Positions 1 through 11,200 of a stretch of 64,000 nt of DNA are shown piece after piece. The position numbers and the translations under genes are program-made. The notes below the pieces were generated by a model, which was given only the letters and a program-made list of their open reading frames with translations, ran no database searches and had not been told where the DNA came from. Source of the stretch: Glebionis coronaria (lineage: Eukaryota; Streptophyta; Magnoliopsida; Asterales; Asteraceae); NCBI GenBank assembly GCA_025667525.1, contig CM046881.1, positions 24,749,580 through 24,813,579 of the forward strand, read 5' to 3'. Each line of letters starts with the position of its first letter. The first letter of the stretch is position 1.

Positions 1-195
1 GGGGAGGACAATGTGCTTACTTTACCCACCCCACCTCCCGTGGATCTTGAATTCACATACTATACGTATGTTGAAAGGACCTTTCTCCCTGTCAAGACTT
101 ATCCCCCCGCCTCTCCTTTGTTGTTGTCAACCGGGAACGAGGACAAGGTCTTTGATCCTGGTATCACATTCGAGGCTTCCCCATGGACAATTTAA
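1..195 (+). pseudogene. Partial reading frame at the window edge, possibly the C-terminal end of a retroelement polyprotein
   Basis: The frame is open from base 1 to a TAA at 193-195 and encodes 64 residues with a proline-rich stretch and an acidic end. The start lies outside the window. It is followed within 60 bases by a 'gggaggcaaccc' sequence and then by repeated 'gaggacaatgt' and 'taggggg' tracts. From memory these are typical of the region after pol in plant Ty3/gypsy elements of the Athila/Tat group. I therefore infer a polyprotein C-terminus. No catalytic motif is visible, so this rests on position only; it could equally be a chance open frame. Confidence 0.35.
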
Positions 196-2054
196 TTCGG
201 GAACGAGTCAGGCTCGTGACTCGGTCAATATAAACAAGCACTTTTTGGGAGGCAACCCAATTATCTATCTATTTTCATCATAAGTGTAGGGGGGAGCCCC
301 GTTGGTGTTTCTTGTTCTCTTTCTTATCATATGCAGGGATTAGAGCTTCAAAGACACACTCTTGATGACTTTTGACGAACCATGATTCCGTGTTCCCTTC
401 TTCCCGGTTCTATCCTAAACTCTTTTCGATTCACTATTTTATATTTCTCAAATATTAAAATAGGAATCTCTTTAGCTGTCTCTTCCTTCGCGAGATTTAA
501 ACAAAGTGCACAATGTCCTAAGTATAGGGGAGTTTACTCCCACATGCTTAAACATTGAGGACAATGTTTATATTAAGTATAGGGGGGACTTCTATCGAAG
601 TTAAGTGGTCTTTTCCTTGTATTTGCCCTCATTATTAACCGGAAAATCAATTTTTCGACATTTTTCAAAATTTTTAATCTATTTTGGCCTAGTTTTAGTT
701 CCCATTATTTTTGCTATTTTTCTCTTATTTTAATAAAATGGTTTTAGCAAGTTTAGATATTTTAGATATATTAGGCCCGTTGTGAATATTTTGACTCAAC
801 CCGAGTTTACTTATCTATGTTCACTCTAGCTAGTATCCTTAACCATGTAGACCTTAATCGGTTTATTAGGCTAAGCATCCACAAGTCTCATTCCTTGAGA
901 TTTTAAATTGTGGAGAACGAGAAATGATAGAGTTGGTTACAAGTTTGGTATTCTCTCATTAACTTATGTGAGTTAATTATGATCTTTTTCTCCCATCACT
1001 TGCTAATAATTTATCTGCAATAAGTAAGGTCGTACGATTTGAAAAGTTACTTAGCTTCTAGCCCAAGATCGTTTAAAATTTGCTCGGTAATGATAAGAGT
1101 TCATAGCAAAGGCATAACTTATGAAGCGGGGCGCGAAGATTGGCGAGTCCGAAAAGGCCCTAACAAGGCATGAGGATTCCATTTTATTGCTAAAAGATCC
1201 AAGGTGATGTGAAAACCATTATTCCCAAAGTCAATATGAAGGATCAAGACTCAGGCGAAAAGCAATCAACTCCCGTAAAGATCATGGAGAAGTCTATCCG
1301 AAAAGACCCTAACAAGGTATGAGGATAAATAGATCCAAGTCCGAAAAGGAGGCGGATCGTTGTATCTCGAAATCCCAGTTAAAGATTGAAGAATAATCAT
1401 GAAGTCGTGGTCAACAAAGTTGGAGTACCCCTCAAAAGTCTCCAAGTGAAGAAACTCTATTACGATGAGAAGACCATTATCTCAAGCACGTCTCTCAAGA
1501 TATGAAGTATGAAGTACATGCCAAATATCGGCCCGAGAAAGGTCTCAAATCGTGAACCGAGTTATGCCAAGATATGAACTTTTTGATATCCCGAGAAGCA
1601 GTTTTAAGAGATTTTGTACTTTAGCTAACTATTGATCAAATCGTCATACTTTGCTTTCAGCCTTAATAAATTATCGGAATAAGTCAACAATGCATCCTCG
1701 TGATCATTCAAGACATCAATAAAATATAAGAGATACCCATAGGAATAAGGGAGTTTAAGTGATTAATTGAACCGCATGAGTAAATGTTTGTTATGCTAAC
1801 TTGTACAAACAATGATCTTGTTTTTAAGCTTGGCATGGGGAACGTGAAAGTTGAGGGTGATAAACATTCATGACACACAATCCCTAATGTAAGTCTTAGA
1901 TTTCTTTACATGTTCTTCCTTGATTGCATCTTGTTATTTTCTATCTTTTTGATTTTCCTTAGTTGTTTAATAAAGGCCAAAGTAGGTTGATTATGATGGA
2001 AAGTGTAAACCTTGCTTTATCACTAAGCATTGCAATGGTTAAGTGTAGGGGATT
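196..2054 (+). mobile_element. 3' non-coding internal region of a Ty3/gypsy-like element, copy 1
   Basis: This is a long stretch without a credible gene. It holds 'gggaggcaaccc' near 250, G-rich tracts near 290 and 580, and two copies of a roughly 29-base phrase ('ccgaaaaggccctaacaagg' and a close variant) near 1150 and 1300. It ends in a polypurine-like tract 'aagtgtaggggatt' immediately before an LTR start TGATAG at 2055. The last ~1.4 kb is related to 3190-4188: for example the phrases near 1680-1850 and 3785-3945 align in the same order. This fits the 3' untranslated part of a large plant gypsy element. The Athila/Tat assignment is an inference. Confidence 0.55.
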
Positions 2055-2059
2055 TGATA

Positions 2060-2073
2060 GGTGTGAAAACACC
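2060..2073 (+). repeat. Hairpin at the 5' tip of LTR1
   Basis: Perfect 5-bp arms GGTGT/ACACC enclose a GAAA loop, five bases inside the LTR start. The second LTR has a hairpin at the same place with a different sequence. Confidence 0.6.
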
Positions 2074-2524
2074 CATCTTTTCTACCACTTAATTACATTA
2101 AAACGGGACCTAAACGTATATTTTATGTCGTAAATGGCGGAATTATGTGTTGTTTGTGTTTTTATTGTGTTTCAGGGTCGAGAAGGTGAAAAGTGGAGAA
2201 AACACGGCCTTCACGGGCCTTTATTGGAGAAAAAGACGAATGAAGAAGTCGAAAGATCAAGAGTGGAAAAAGAATGGATTGTTCATGTTCTTGGGTTTTT
2301 ATGATTTGATCAAGTGGGTTTTGATTAATTTGGTTATGTTTGTTAGTTTTGATGATTTGTTTTGATTGATTATTGTTAATGGATGCTTATTGGTTGTTTC
2401 GTTTTAATATTTTGTTTGAATCTGATTAATTTAAGGATTGATTCGTGTTACTGTACATCCCCTGTTCTTCGGGTTCATTGTTACTGTATCTTATCATTTC
2501 CCAGAAGTTCCGTATCAATGATCT

Positions 2525-2855
2525 TTCATTCGGAAGTCTTAAAAGTTCCGGGTGAAGGGTGTTTCATTCGGAACATTGAAAGTTCCGGGTAAAAATTCCT
2601 TCATTCGGAAGTTTAAGAAGTTCCGGGTGAAGGGTTTCGTTCGGAAGTCTTAGAAGTTCCGGGTGAAGGGCTTCATTCGGAAGTTTAAGAAGTTCCGGGT
2701 GAGGGGTGTTTCATTCGGAACATTGTAAGTTCCGGGTAAACACTTCTTCATTCGGAAGTTTAAGAAGTTCCGGGTAAAGGGTTTCATTCGGAAGTTTAAG
2801 AAGTTCCGGATCAAGGGCTTCATTCGGAAGTTTAAAACTTCCGAATGAAGGGTTT
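2525..2855 (+). repeat. 35-38 bp minisatellite, about nine units, inside LTR1
   Basis: Units beginning 'ttcattcgg' start at 2525, 2563, 2600, 2635 (ttcgttcgg), 2672, 2710, 2747, 2783 and 2819. Each carries 'agttccgggt' and so is an imperfect hairpin (ttcattcggaag against a degenerate cttccgggtgaa). A variant unit containing 'ggaacattg' recurs at 2563 and 2710, four units apart. The last unit closes in a perfect 16-bp inverted repeat at 2818-2850 with a one-base loop. It contains open frames in places, but these are by-products of the repeat. Confidence 0.85.
2818..2850. repeat. Perfect 16-bp inverted repeat ending the minisatellite
   Basis: Arms 2818-2833 (cttcattcggaagttt) and 2835-2850 are exact reverse complements separated by one A at 2834. 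In RNA this would be a strong hairpin. Confidence 0.85.
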
Positions 2856-3189
2856 CTGTCAAGTTTGTTTTTGTTTGTTTTTCCGTTTAAGTTTTTTTGT
2901 CTTTTATTTTTAATATTATTTTTCCCATCTTTTTATTTATGTGCACTTTTATGTGCTTTCCTTTTATTCAAGTTTAATTTCGTGTTAGTTACTATTTAAA
3001 GTTTTGATTTTCACTATTTACTTTTTGTTAAGTTTTAATTTTACGTCCTTTCATTTCTTCCCTTTTATTTTTAAAGTTTTATATTTCGCACCATTTACAT
3101 TTTAACTTGTTTTAATTTCTCGACATTTATTATTAAGTCTTGCTCATTTATTTTCCAAAACCAAAAATATTTGTTTCACCAAGAACAAC

Positions 3190-4188
3190 TAATCTCACAC
3201 AATTAACCGGAAATCAATTCGAAGAGATACCGAGAACGAATTTTCAACTAGTAAAAATCTTGTTATTAGCCAGCGTCACGGTTTTGAAGTATTGGCACCC
3301 GAATAATCGAAAGCTTCACCTAATAATAAGATTTCAAGTGCTCACCTAAATCTAGCAAACAATTTGAAGCCCCACAAGGCCGAAAAATCTATGCAAAATT
3401 GAAAGTGAATCAAGCCTTAATCTTCGAAGCTTTAAAGATCCAAAATTTGCTTTAGCGTGAGGATATACGTCTTTGGCTAATAAAACCACCGATGAGGCGG
3501 ATAATAAAAGGCAAGGCAAGACCGAAGTCATAATAAAAGCTTCATGGCGAAGTTGAATAAAAGATGGAGGTAAACCAAAGATAATAAGGCCCTTCCGTTA
3601 GGGGGCGTATACAAGTCTTGGTAATAAATCTCATGTTCAAAACCGTTATAAAACCGTGTTTATCGATTCTTCTTGTCAACTTAATTTTTTAACATCGTTG
3701 TCTATTAGGAGGGGTTATTGATTTGATGGTCTTAGTTACACCGTTAGGACTCTATTTTTAGACCTAAATCTCTATTATCGCATAAGTCAAACAATGTATC
3801 CTCGTGAAACATTCAAGACAAAATAAAATATAAGAGATACAACTTAGGAATAATGGGAGAATAAGTACGTGATTAGGGCATATGAGTAGTGTTAGCATTA
3901 CTAACTTATAATGACAATGATCTCGTTGCACGCTTGGCATGGAATTAAGGTGAAAATCGAGGACAATGAAATTATTTCTAACGAAGCATTCACGTGTTCT
4001 TATTCTATGAACCTAAACGTCCCATTTTGCGATGAAAATCATACATTATGTCTAAAACACAAGTAGTAATAGTAGTAGTGTAGCTAGTTTATCATTTCAA
4101 TAAAGTAAATAAAATTGAATTTTGGAGATGCTATGATACTTTATTCTAGCATTGCGTGAGGGCACGGTAATGGTTTAGTATGGGGGAG
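3190..4188 (+). mobile_element. 3' non-coding internal region of a Ty3/gypsy-like element, copy 2, with polypurine tract
   Basis: It is a diverged second copy of ~630-2054: shared phrases include 'ataaaatataagagatac', 'caatgatct' and 'gcttggcatgg', in the same order. It ends in 'agtatgggggag' (4177-4188), a good polypurine tract, immediately before the LTR start at 4189. No coding region is seen. Having two such regions in tandem, separated by a truncated LTR, indicates either recombination between related elements or nesting. Confidence 0.55.
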
Positions 4189-7100
4189 TGATGAGACTGC
4201 TTTTATACATGGTCTCATCGTCCAAATCGGGCTTAAAATGCATAAAATATCATTGAATATACCAAATATATGCTCGTGTTTGTTACTTGTGTATTTTTAG
4301 GTACGGATATTGAGGAAATGGCAAAAGATCACAAGAATCATTCAAAAACGAACACGGGAAACGAAGCCGCACAATGAACCGGGCCCAAGTTTGGATTTTA
4401 CAAAAATGCCCTTGAAGAATTGAAGATTGACAAGATTGGTCCCTCTACTATTGAAGACTTGGCAATTTATACCCTTGCAAATCTCAATTATTGCATTTGG
4501 GTCCTTAAATAATCAAGTATTTACAAGATCAGTCCTTGAAGAATGAAGAATTGGCACAAAATGTCCTTGAAACAAGTTTGTGAAACTATTGTGCCAAAAA
4601 TGATAATTTGCCAAAGATAAATACAAAGGGAATGAAGTTTGTACCATTTTAATACAAAGTGAAGAAAAGAAAGAACCTTGGGGGCCTTATCTGCCAAACA
4701 ACCAAACCTACTCACCCAACCAGACTTTGACACGTCACATAACCCACCCAAATATCCATTTACCCTACCCTACCCAGTCCATACCCAACCCACAACCCTA
4801 AATTAAATACCCGGTTTTATTAAACCAGGGTCAAACCCCAGTCCACCCTCCACTTATTCCCTCCAAACACCTCTTAATCACAAGATAAACCCTAATCCTA
4901 CCCAGACGCAATTAATCCCAAATCAAGGGGTTTTTACCCAATTGTTTCCAGATCCTTGATTACACTCCACCTCACCAAAACCCACAACCCAAAACACCAC
5001 AAGACACAACCATGTGTCTTGTGGGACCCTCCCCTGCAACGTCATTTTCCCCAAACCCCAAAAACCCGACCAATTAAACGTTCAAGATTTTTCTACTTGG
5101 TCCCCAAGGCTATTGGACGTCTATGATCAACAAACAAGGGTTGGCATCTTCACATGGAGCTTTTTGACCAAGATTCCCCAAGAAGACCAAGGGCATTCCT
5201 GGGATTCCATTCATTAGGGTTTTAGGATTTCAATTTCCTTGTATTTTTTATTCAAGCATACTAGAATGTTCTTTCCATTGTATAAATATGAGACGTGTGT
5301 GTCTCATTTAGTTGTTCCAGTTTTTCTAGCAAAAAATTTTGTAATCCCTTTTTAAGTCAATATAAAGTTTGGTGTTTGTTAAATCAAGTGTAATTCCTTT
5401 TATGATTGTTTAAAAGTTGGTAAACGTTTTTTAAGCTAGAATACTGAGTTCCATATTCATTGTTGAAGTAATTTTGAGTTTTCAAAATTATTGTCAAGTT
5501 TCTGAAACATTGATTTCTTGGTGAAATCTTGTTTCAGAATTGTTTTTCCAGGATTGTAAGTTGTAGGATTGAGGTGTTTTTGAAGGGAAAACATTTAGGA
5601 AAGTATTGAAAGATTTAAAAGAAAGTTTCAGAAAATCAAAATATTGGATATTGTGCATTTTTGGTGTTTCCATTTTTCTTAGCAGGTTTATTGATCTTGT
5701 TTGTCCAAGTGTTCTGCATAGGCCTGGGCCTATAAGGAGGTGGTTCTTCAACCACTAGGGACCTGGATGTAGGTCCCTTGAGGTAAAAATCTTTTACCAT
5801 TTTCATTTTTCAGTTAAGTTGATGTTTATGTGATTTTGCATGAAAGTTGTTTAAGTGTGGATTTATCTGCTTGATATTGCTTAATCTGGTGTAGTATGCA
5901 TGTTAGATTGATCTTGATTCAATTTGATTAGGATTTGAGTTCATTTTGTTTGAAAAAATTGCATTTCAGAAGTTTAAGGGGTGTTTGGATTAAGGCTTTA
6001 TATGGTTTATATGGTTTAGACTAGGCTTGAATCTTGTTTACAAGCACTCACTAGGTTGGTATTAGGTTGTTTGCTACTTGTTTATCAGTTTGGGTGAGTT
6101 CTTAAACAAATTGCATGCTGAAATTTGGAAAGAATAGCATAAAATCAGTAACTGCTACTTTTGCCTGATTTTGTGTGAATTTGAGCCATCCAAGTTGCTT
6201 AGTTGTTAGATTATAGGGTTATCTAGGTTTGTGTATTGTTTATTTGCTAGTTGATTGACTTGTATACATGTTTTGAGCCTTTGAAACTCACTTGTGTGCA
6301 CATTGAATCAGCAAAAACTAACCAGACCACCCTAAGCCTTTATCAGAAACTTGCTTGTGTTATTTGTGTGATTTTTGCTAAGTGATTTGCTTGTTTTTGT
6401 GTTTGAATTGACTCTCTATACTCAACTGAGTATAGGGGTGCCTTTTGTCCAAAATATAAGCACATAATAAGCTCTCCTGAGCTTATTAGGTCACCAGACC
6501 TTCAAAATACACTAGCAGTGGGAACTCCTTTCCCACTGGTAGTTCAATTGTTAGTACTGCCAAGCTACAAGACAAATCCAGCAACATGTCACTTTCAGTA
6601 ATTTCACTTTTTTGTCTTTAGTGGGTAAAAATTAGAGTTAGGACTTCAAACCAATTTTGTTATTTTTCTTATTTTATTTTTGATTTTTCTGATTAATTAG
6701 ATTTTTAGTTACTATTCATTTTATATTTTTTAGATTAATTAGCATTTTTAATTAACTTTAATATTTCTGTTTTTGTCTTTTAGTGCCAAAAAGTAATATT
6801 TTTCAGTTAAATCAATTTTCCTGGACTTAGAATATTATTTTAAGATTTTTGGTAAAAAAGATTTTACTGTTCATTTTTTAATTATTTTTTAGAATTAATT
6901 TAACTTAATTAGGGTTTTAATTAAACTAGTTTTGTCATTTAGTGAAAAACTTAATATTTTTCAATCTTTTTCATTTTTCTACTGTTCATTAGAGTAAATT
7001 AGGATTTTTAAAATTGGTAAATTATTTTTAGCCTTATTTTATTATTTTTTATAATTATTTTAGTTTTAAAATAGTTTTTAATAATTTAAAAATAGAAAAA

Positions 7101-7610
7101 TAGTTTTTAAAAATTAGGAAAAATACTTTTTAGTTTTTAGATAATATAAAAGTTATTTGTTCAATAAAATCATATTTTGGACATTTTGATTAATTATATT
7201 TAATTTTAGGCCTTTAATTAGCATTTAAAATTGAATATTTAATTAATAAAAGGTTTTAAAATATTTTTATTGGATTTTATTTCTTATTTATATTATTTTG
7301 GACTACTTTTAGCTTTTAATTAATTTTTAGGTTAAAATTTTAAATTTTGTAGTTTTTACGGTTTTACGTGTACGCGTTTTCGTCTTAGCTCGATCCGTCT
7401 TCGTAACCGTCTTTTCTTTCCTTTCTCATTTCTATTTCCTTTTCTTCTTAATAAAATCATCAACATAAATCAACTCCTTACACAACACACGTTCCTCCTC
7501 GAGAGAACGATCCCCATTTGGGTCATAAGTGTTTACGTTTTCCTAAACGTACACTTAACACTTACCGCTTTTGCCTTCCTTTTCCTAAAGGGGTAATTTT
7601 ACAACTATCA
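4189..7610 (+). mobile_element. Complete 3.4-kb LTR of a Ty3/gypsy-like element (LTR2)
   Basis: It starts TGATGAGAC right after a polypurine tract and ends ACTATCA at 7610, where the satellite resumes in phase ('atgcac..agacaaagagc'). The ends form a short TGAT/ATCA inverted repeat. GATGAGAC (4190-4197) pairs with GTCTCATC (4212-4219). A TATAAATA lies at 5281-5288. The interval 6640-7340 is strongly AT-rich and low in complexity. Small open frames within it have no recognisable product. The partner 5' LTR and left target duplication, if present, lie outside the window; the expected duplication is 'atgca'. Confidence 0.6.
5281..5288 (+). promoter_or_regulatory. Candidate TATA box of LTR2
   Basis: TATAAATA, about 1.09 kb into the LTR, after a region of CA-rich sequence. 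Transcript start not determinable here. Confidence 0.35.
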
Positions 7611-8268
7611 ATGCACCAGACAAAGAGCATCTCGACGACACATTATAATATAAAGGTCAAGATATGAGTGTGGTCTAACAACACGTTGTGTTATTTGACC
7701 AAGAAAATAATGATATTGTTTATCCTTGTGAAGCCTACACAGGTGAATAATATACAAAAAAGGACAAGTATTTTATGACATTTCATGTGGGTAGATCATG
7801 CTTGTGTATTATATGACTCTAAAATATTTTGATTCCATACTTTATTCTATTTAAATTGAGACCCGTCAAGAAATAGAGTGCCAAAAATAATCGCTAATAT
7901 ATAAAAACAGATTTAGATTGAAATTATATGACAACGTGGGCTGCAATAAAATCGTCATAACATGTGATACATGACTCCGTTTCAAGACCAAAACTAAGAA
8001 AATGGATCCTTGAAATAAGGATTATTTTTATCTAGGCAAACATTGGTCAAAAGCGACTAAACCTGATAAAAAACTGATGCAAATCGACCATAAACAGCCA
8101 AAACATTGCCGTAACCGGCTGAAATCATCCAAACATAAGAAAAAACATCTAAATTTATTTCTAGTCCATATGGACCACATATAAACCGGTCAAAATGTTT
8201 TCTCCCGGATTCTAGATGGATGAAACACGTATATGTATTTTCTTTGTTTAGTTTTGCTCGTGTTTTAC

Positions 8269-11200
8269 CTAGTATAAAAGTTGGTCAGCTAGTATTTGAG
8301 GTAGTTGAGAATGCACTAGACAAAAAGCATCTCGACGACACATTATAATATAAAGGTCAAGATATGAGTGTGGTCTAACAACACGTTGTGTTATTTGACC
8401 AAGAAAACAATGATATTGTTTATCCTTGTGAAGCCTACACAGGTGAATAATATACAAAAAAGGACAAGTATTTTTTGACATTTCATGTGGGAGGATCATG
8501 CTTCTGTATTATATGACTCTGAAATATTTTGATTCCATACTTTATTCTATTTAAATTGAGACCCGTCATGAAATAGAGTCCCAAACATAATCGCTAACAT
8601 ATAAAAATAAATTTAGATTGAAATTATCTGACAACGTGGGCTGCAATAAAATAGTCATAAGATGTGATACATGACTTCGTTTCAAGACCACAACTAAGAA
8701 AATGGATCCTTGAAATAAGGATTAAATTTTATCTAGGCAAACATTGGTCAAAAGCGACTACACCTGATAAAAACTGATGCAAATCGACCATAAACAGCCA
8801 AAACATTGCCGTAACCGGCTGAAATCATCCAAACATAAGAAAAAACATCTAAATTTATTTCTAGTTCATATGGACCACATAGAAACCGGTCAAAATGTTT
8901 TCGTCCGGATTCTAGATGGATGAAACACGTATATGTATTTTCTTTGTTTAGTTTTGGTCGTGTTTTACCTAGTATAAAAGTTGGTCAGCTAGTATTTGAG
9001 GTAGTTGAGAATGAACTAGACAAAGAGCATCTCGAGGACACATTATAATATAAATGTCAAGATATGAGTGTGGTCTAACAACACGTCGTGTTATTTGACC
9101 AAGAAAACAATGATATTGTTTATCCTTGTGAAGCCTACACAGGTGAATAATATACAAAAAAAGGACAAGTATTTTTTGACATTTCATGTAGGAGGATCAT
9201 GCTTCTGTATTATATGACTCTGAAATATTTGATTCCATATTTGATTCTATTTACATTGAGACCCGTCAAGAAATAGAGTGCCAAACATAATCGCTAACAT
9301 ATAAAAACAGATTTAGATTGAAATTATATGACAACGTGGGCTGCAATAAAATCGTCATAACATGTGATACATGACTCCGTTTCAAGACCACAACTAAGAA
9401 AATGGATCCTTGAAATAAAGATTATTTTTATCTAGGCAAACATTGGTCAAAAGCGACTAAACCTGATAAAAAACTGATGCAAATCGACCATAAACAGCAA
9501 AAACATTGCCGTAACCGGCTGAAATCATCCAAACATAAGAAAAAACATCTAAATTTATTTCTAGTCCATATGGACCACATATAAACCGGTCAAAATGTTT
9601 TCTCCCGGATTCTAGATGGATGAAACACGTATATTATTTTCTTTGTTTAGTTTTGGTCGTGTTTTACCTAGTATAAAAGTTGGTCAGCTAGTATTTGAGG
9701 TAGTTGAGAAGGCACTAGACAAAAAGCATCTCGACGACACATTATAATATAAAGGTCAAGATATGAGTGTGGTCTAACAACACGTTGTGTTATTTGACCA
9801 AGAAAACAATGATATTGTTTATCCTTGTGAAGCCTACACAGGTGAATAATATACAAAAAAGGACAAGTATTTTTTGACATTTCATGTGGGAGGATCATGC
9901 TTCTGTATTATATGACTCTGAAATATTTTGATTCCATACTTTATTCTATTTAAATTGAGACCCGTCATGAAATAGAGTCCCAAACATAATCTCTAACATA
10001 TAAAAATAGATTTAGATTGAAATTTTCTGACAACGTGGGCTGCAATAAAATCGTCATAAGATGTGATACATGACTCTGTTTCAAGACCACAACTAAGAAA
10101 ATGGATCCTTGAAATAAGGATTAAATTTTATCTAGGCAAACATTGGTCAAAAGCGACTACACCTGATAAAAACTAATGCAAATCGACCATAAACAGCCAA
10201 AACATTGCCGTAACCGGCTGAAATCATCCAAACATAAGAAAAAACATCTAAATTTATTTCTAGTTCATATGGACCACATAGAAACCGGTCAAAATGTTTT
10301 CGTCCGGATTCTAGATGGATGAAACACGTATATGTATTTTCTTTGTTTAGTTTTGGTCGTGTTTTACCTAGTATAAAAGTTGGTCAGCTAGTATTTGAGG
10401 TAGTTGAGAATGAACTAGACAAAGAGCATCTCGAGGACACATTATAATATAAATGTCAAGATATGAGTGTGGTCTAACAACACGTCGTGTTATTTGACCA
10501 AGAAAACAATGATATTGTTTATCCTTGTGAAGCCTACACAGGTGAATAATATACAAAAAAAGGACAAGTATTTTTTGACATTTCATGTAGGAGGATCATG
10601 CTTCTGTATTATATGACTCTGAAATATTTGATTCCATATTTGATTCTATTTACATTGAGACCCGTCAAGAAATAGAGTGCCAAACATAATCGCTAACATA
10701 TAAAAACAGATTTAGATTGAAATTATATGACAACGTGGGCTGCAATAAAATCGTCATAACATGTGATACATGACTCCGTTTCAAGTCCACAACTAAGAAA
10801 ATGGATCCTTGAAATAAAGATTATTTTTATCTAGGCAAACATTGGTCAAAAGCGACTAAACCTGATAAAAAACTGATGCAAATCGACCATAAACAGCAAA
10901 AACATTGCCGTAACCGGCTGAAATCATCCAAACATAAGAAAAAACATCTAAATTTATTTCTAGTCCATATGGACCACATATAAACCGGTCAAAATGTTTT
11001 CTCCCGGATTCTAGATGGATGAAACACGTATATTATTTTCTTTGTTTAGTTTTGGTCGTGTTTTACCTAGTATAAAAGTTGGTCAGCTAGTATTTGAGGT
11101 AGTTGAGAATGCACTAGACAAAAAGCATCTCGACGACACATTATAATATAAAGGTCAAGATATGAGTGTGGTCTAACAACACGTTGTGTTATTTGACCAA

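Larger units (their letters stand above)
2055..3189 (+). mobile_element. Truncated 5' portion of a Ty3/gypsy-like LTR (LTR1)
   Basis: It begins TGATAG directly after a polypurine-like tract. That is the exact reverse complement of the CTATCA that closes the complete LTR at 7610, so both fit one LTR family with TGAT...ATCA ends. A small hairpin sits at its 5' end and a minisatellite at 2525-2855. No LTR end is visible. The sequence passes into a second copy of the 3' internal region at about 3190, judged by an 'attaaccggaaa' phrase shared with ~636. The right boundary is approximate. No protein is supported here. Confidence 0.5.

Noticed and set aside
4521..5751. Several 65-85-codon frames in LTR2
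   Set aside because: No recognisable product, no codon pattern, and the region is clearly LTR by its ends and flanking polypurine tract.
8269..8499. A 60-89-codon minus-strand frame recurring in most satellite monomers, with nearly the same sequence each time
   Set aside because: It is kept because monomers are homogenised. It shifts start with the A-run length (six or seven A), is shortened at 15967 by a one-base loss, and is absent from the F, G and H monomers. There is no sign of a codon-level constraint and no known family.
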